From: Aricia agestis
Taxonomy: Eukaryota; Arthropoda; Insecta; Lepidoptera; Lycaenidae
DNA length: 64,000 nucleotides
Assembly (NCBI RefSeq): GCF_905147365.1
Contig: NC_056427.1
Span: 4,035,001-4,099,000, forward strand
Direction: 5' to 3'
Of the stretch, positions 26,301 to 29,300 are shown piece by piece. Every line of letters begins with the position of its first letter. The stretch's first letter is position 1. The notes beneath the pieces are model-generated. The model was not told where the DNA came from and made no database searches. It saw only the letters and a list, made by a program, of their open reading frames with translations. The position numbers and the translations under genes are program-made.

Positions 26301-29300
26301 GCATATGTCTGTTCGTCTGTCCGTTTCTTATTCACGCTTAAACGGATAAACTAATTCAATAAAATGTGATAAGTTCCCACACCGTTTGACGGTGACGGTG
26401 ACCGGTTTCATTTAAACCAGGCCAGCTACGCAGGAGTAATTTTATAGTACCCAAGTGTATGCGCAGTACACAAGAGCACTATCTATTTCTTTACTCTCAT
26501 AACCCAGTGGGACGGAAGACCGACACGACCGGCGAGAGATCAAGCGCAGGACCGACTTTTTACATGCCCATCCGACGCATGGATCATCTTACTTGTCAGA
26601 CAGTCAGGTGATCAGCCTGCATTGTCCTAAACAAATTTGGAAAATAACACGTTTCCAACGTGGAAATCGAACCCACGATCTTACCAAGAGCCACGCTCTA
26701 AACCACTGGACCACGGAGGCGTTGTTAAGCTGTTATGGTAGTAGTAGGTATCCATGCGTCGGATGAGCATCTGAAAAATCGGTCCTGTGCCTGAATCTGA
26801 ACTTCTGAAAATTTCAGATTTCCTACTATAGCGGTTCTTGAGATAGACGGACGGACAGCCTGGAGACAGACAGACGGACATACAACGAAGTGTTAGTAAT
26901 GGGGTCCCGTTTTTACCCTTTGGGGACGGAACCTTTAAAAAGAGCCAAAGATATTTTAAACTATAAAATTTCAAAACACATAATTTACCACTTCTCAATG
27001 CAAATGACTGTTATCTAAGCAATATTTCATTCGTTACAATGTAAATTATTTGTAAACATTTTGTTAATTAAAACATTACTAAAAACGGTTCAGCATCTCT
27101 GGGCCTAATGAAATTCTCCCGAAATGTGTATTTTATTCATAAGGGGTAGAAATGAAGATACAACCTTCTGTTGACTTCAATTTGTTTTAATTTGAATCAA
27201 CTGACAGCGTTTCCTAGTGTTTAAAAGGGGGATTCGGCTTCGGCTTCATTCGGCCTTGTTCGGCTTCAGATATTTACGGCTACAACGATCTTCGGCTTTA
27301 GCTATTTTCAGCCATTAAAATCAATGTTCAGCTTTGGCCACTTCTGTCCAATTTCCTTTATCGCACGTTTAGCCCTAATATATTTTATTGGGCAAAAGCG
27401 TCGTCTTCAAATGTAAGCTATTTTCCTGGTAAACCAATGTCAAAGTTTCTTTCCTAGAAAATGAACAGTATACGTGTAAATTTTTATTTTTAGAACAGTT
27501 AATATTATAAATTTTCATAAAGTTTGCATAGCATCGAAAAATAACTGTAGCCAATTTTATTTTGTACTAGCGACCCGCCCCGGCGTCGCACGGGTATAAA
27601 ATATATAGCCACTGAAAAAATGATTCAAATCGATAGCCTATTATCCTTCACGTGGTCTACTTCTTATCGGTGCTAAGTAACAAAAATTGCTCCAGTAGTT
27701 CGCGAGATAAGCCCTTTCAAATAATTTCCCCCGTTTTTTCCACATTCTCCTACTAGTCTTAGCGTAATAAAATAGCCTTCTTCAATAAATGAGCTATCGA
27801 ACACTAAAATAATTTTTCAAATCGGACCAGGAGTTCCTGAGATTAGCGCGTTCAAGTTAGCCCTTTCGAAAAATGTTACCCGTTTTTTCCACATTTTCCT
27901 CTATTTCTTCGCTCCTATAATTAGTCTTAGCGTGATATAGCCTATAGCCTTCCTCGATAAATGGGCTATCTAACACTGAAAGAATCATCAAAATCCGTTG
28001 CGTAGTTTTAAAGATTAAAGGGAACAAAGGGACATGAGGGAAAAAAGCAACTTTGTTTTATAATATTATGTATAGATATAGAAGGACATGAAACTTCCGG
28101 CTTCGGCGTCGAAATGGTCCGTTAGCCGGACACTATGCTTCCTTTAATTTAGTCCCCTAAGGCCCAAAGGGTCCAATATTGGGCCCTCCACTATTGCACT
28201 CCCAAATATGCATTTTGGGACTTCTTAATCAAGATTTACGCGGAAAATCGTTTTAGGCTTGCGTTTATTGCCTTCTCGCTAGTAATGTAATAAAAGTTCT
28301 TATATGACTATGTGTTTGAGTATTATAAGATGAAATAATTTTTGTCTTAGATTTCGTCTTACATAATAAATTATTATAATACTAGAAAATGCCCGCAACT
28401 CTGTTGCGCCAAAATTCGTTTATCGCGCGGAAACCGTACATTTTTCCCACTAAAAAGTATCCTATATCCTTTCCCGGGGCTCAAAGCACTCACCGAATTT
28501 CATCGAAATCGGTTCAGCGGTTTGGGCGTGAAGAGTAAACAGACAGACACTATCTTAATTATAATATTAGTATTCATTACTCTACTTGTTTGTGTAATAA
28601 AATATACCTGTTTGACTTAATATCGGTAATTACATCCCGGACGAGCCATGATCACGTGACTGCCCAATCCCGGCCAAATTGGGATTAGACGAGACGCGAT
28701 TAGGTATGAATAGGGTTGTCAGGCGTCCGGACAAAGTCGGACACAGTCATTCTGATTGCGTGTCCAGCTAAAGTTTAAGGGAGTCCGGCTTATGTAGAGC
28801 TTTGAAAAAACATTATCCATAGTCCATCATAAAATATTATGTGAAAATATCTATCTACCTCTATCTGTTAGGTTTGGTTTTGAACGCTATCTATCTCTAT
28901 CTATCTATCTGTTGCCAGATACGGCCAAACCACAAAATCGATTTTTCTGAAATTTGATATATAGATACTTTGAAAAAAAAATGGTTTCCCCGCGATAAAA
29001 GAATTTAGGCGAACCAAAGATGCGGGTGTCATCAAGTCTATAATAATTTCATATGAGAATGTTAGACATTTTTACATAATATTATAGTACCACAAATAAG
29101 ATGTATTTTATTAACCGACTTCAAAAAAAGTAGGTCGTTCGACGCGTATGTATGTAATATATTTTCTAGAACTGCCGTATTTTTCGTATATTTAATATCA
29201 TTATTCTATCATTTCGTTATTTTATATCAGCGTCTGAACAAATGTGCGAAAATTCTAAAAGTGTATGTATGTTTTTATGTTTGTGTTCGCATATCTCTGG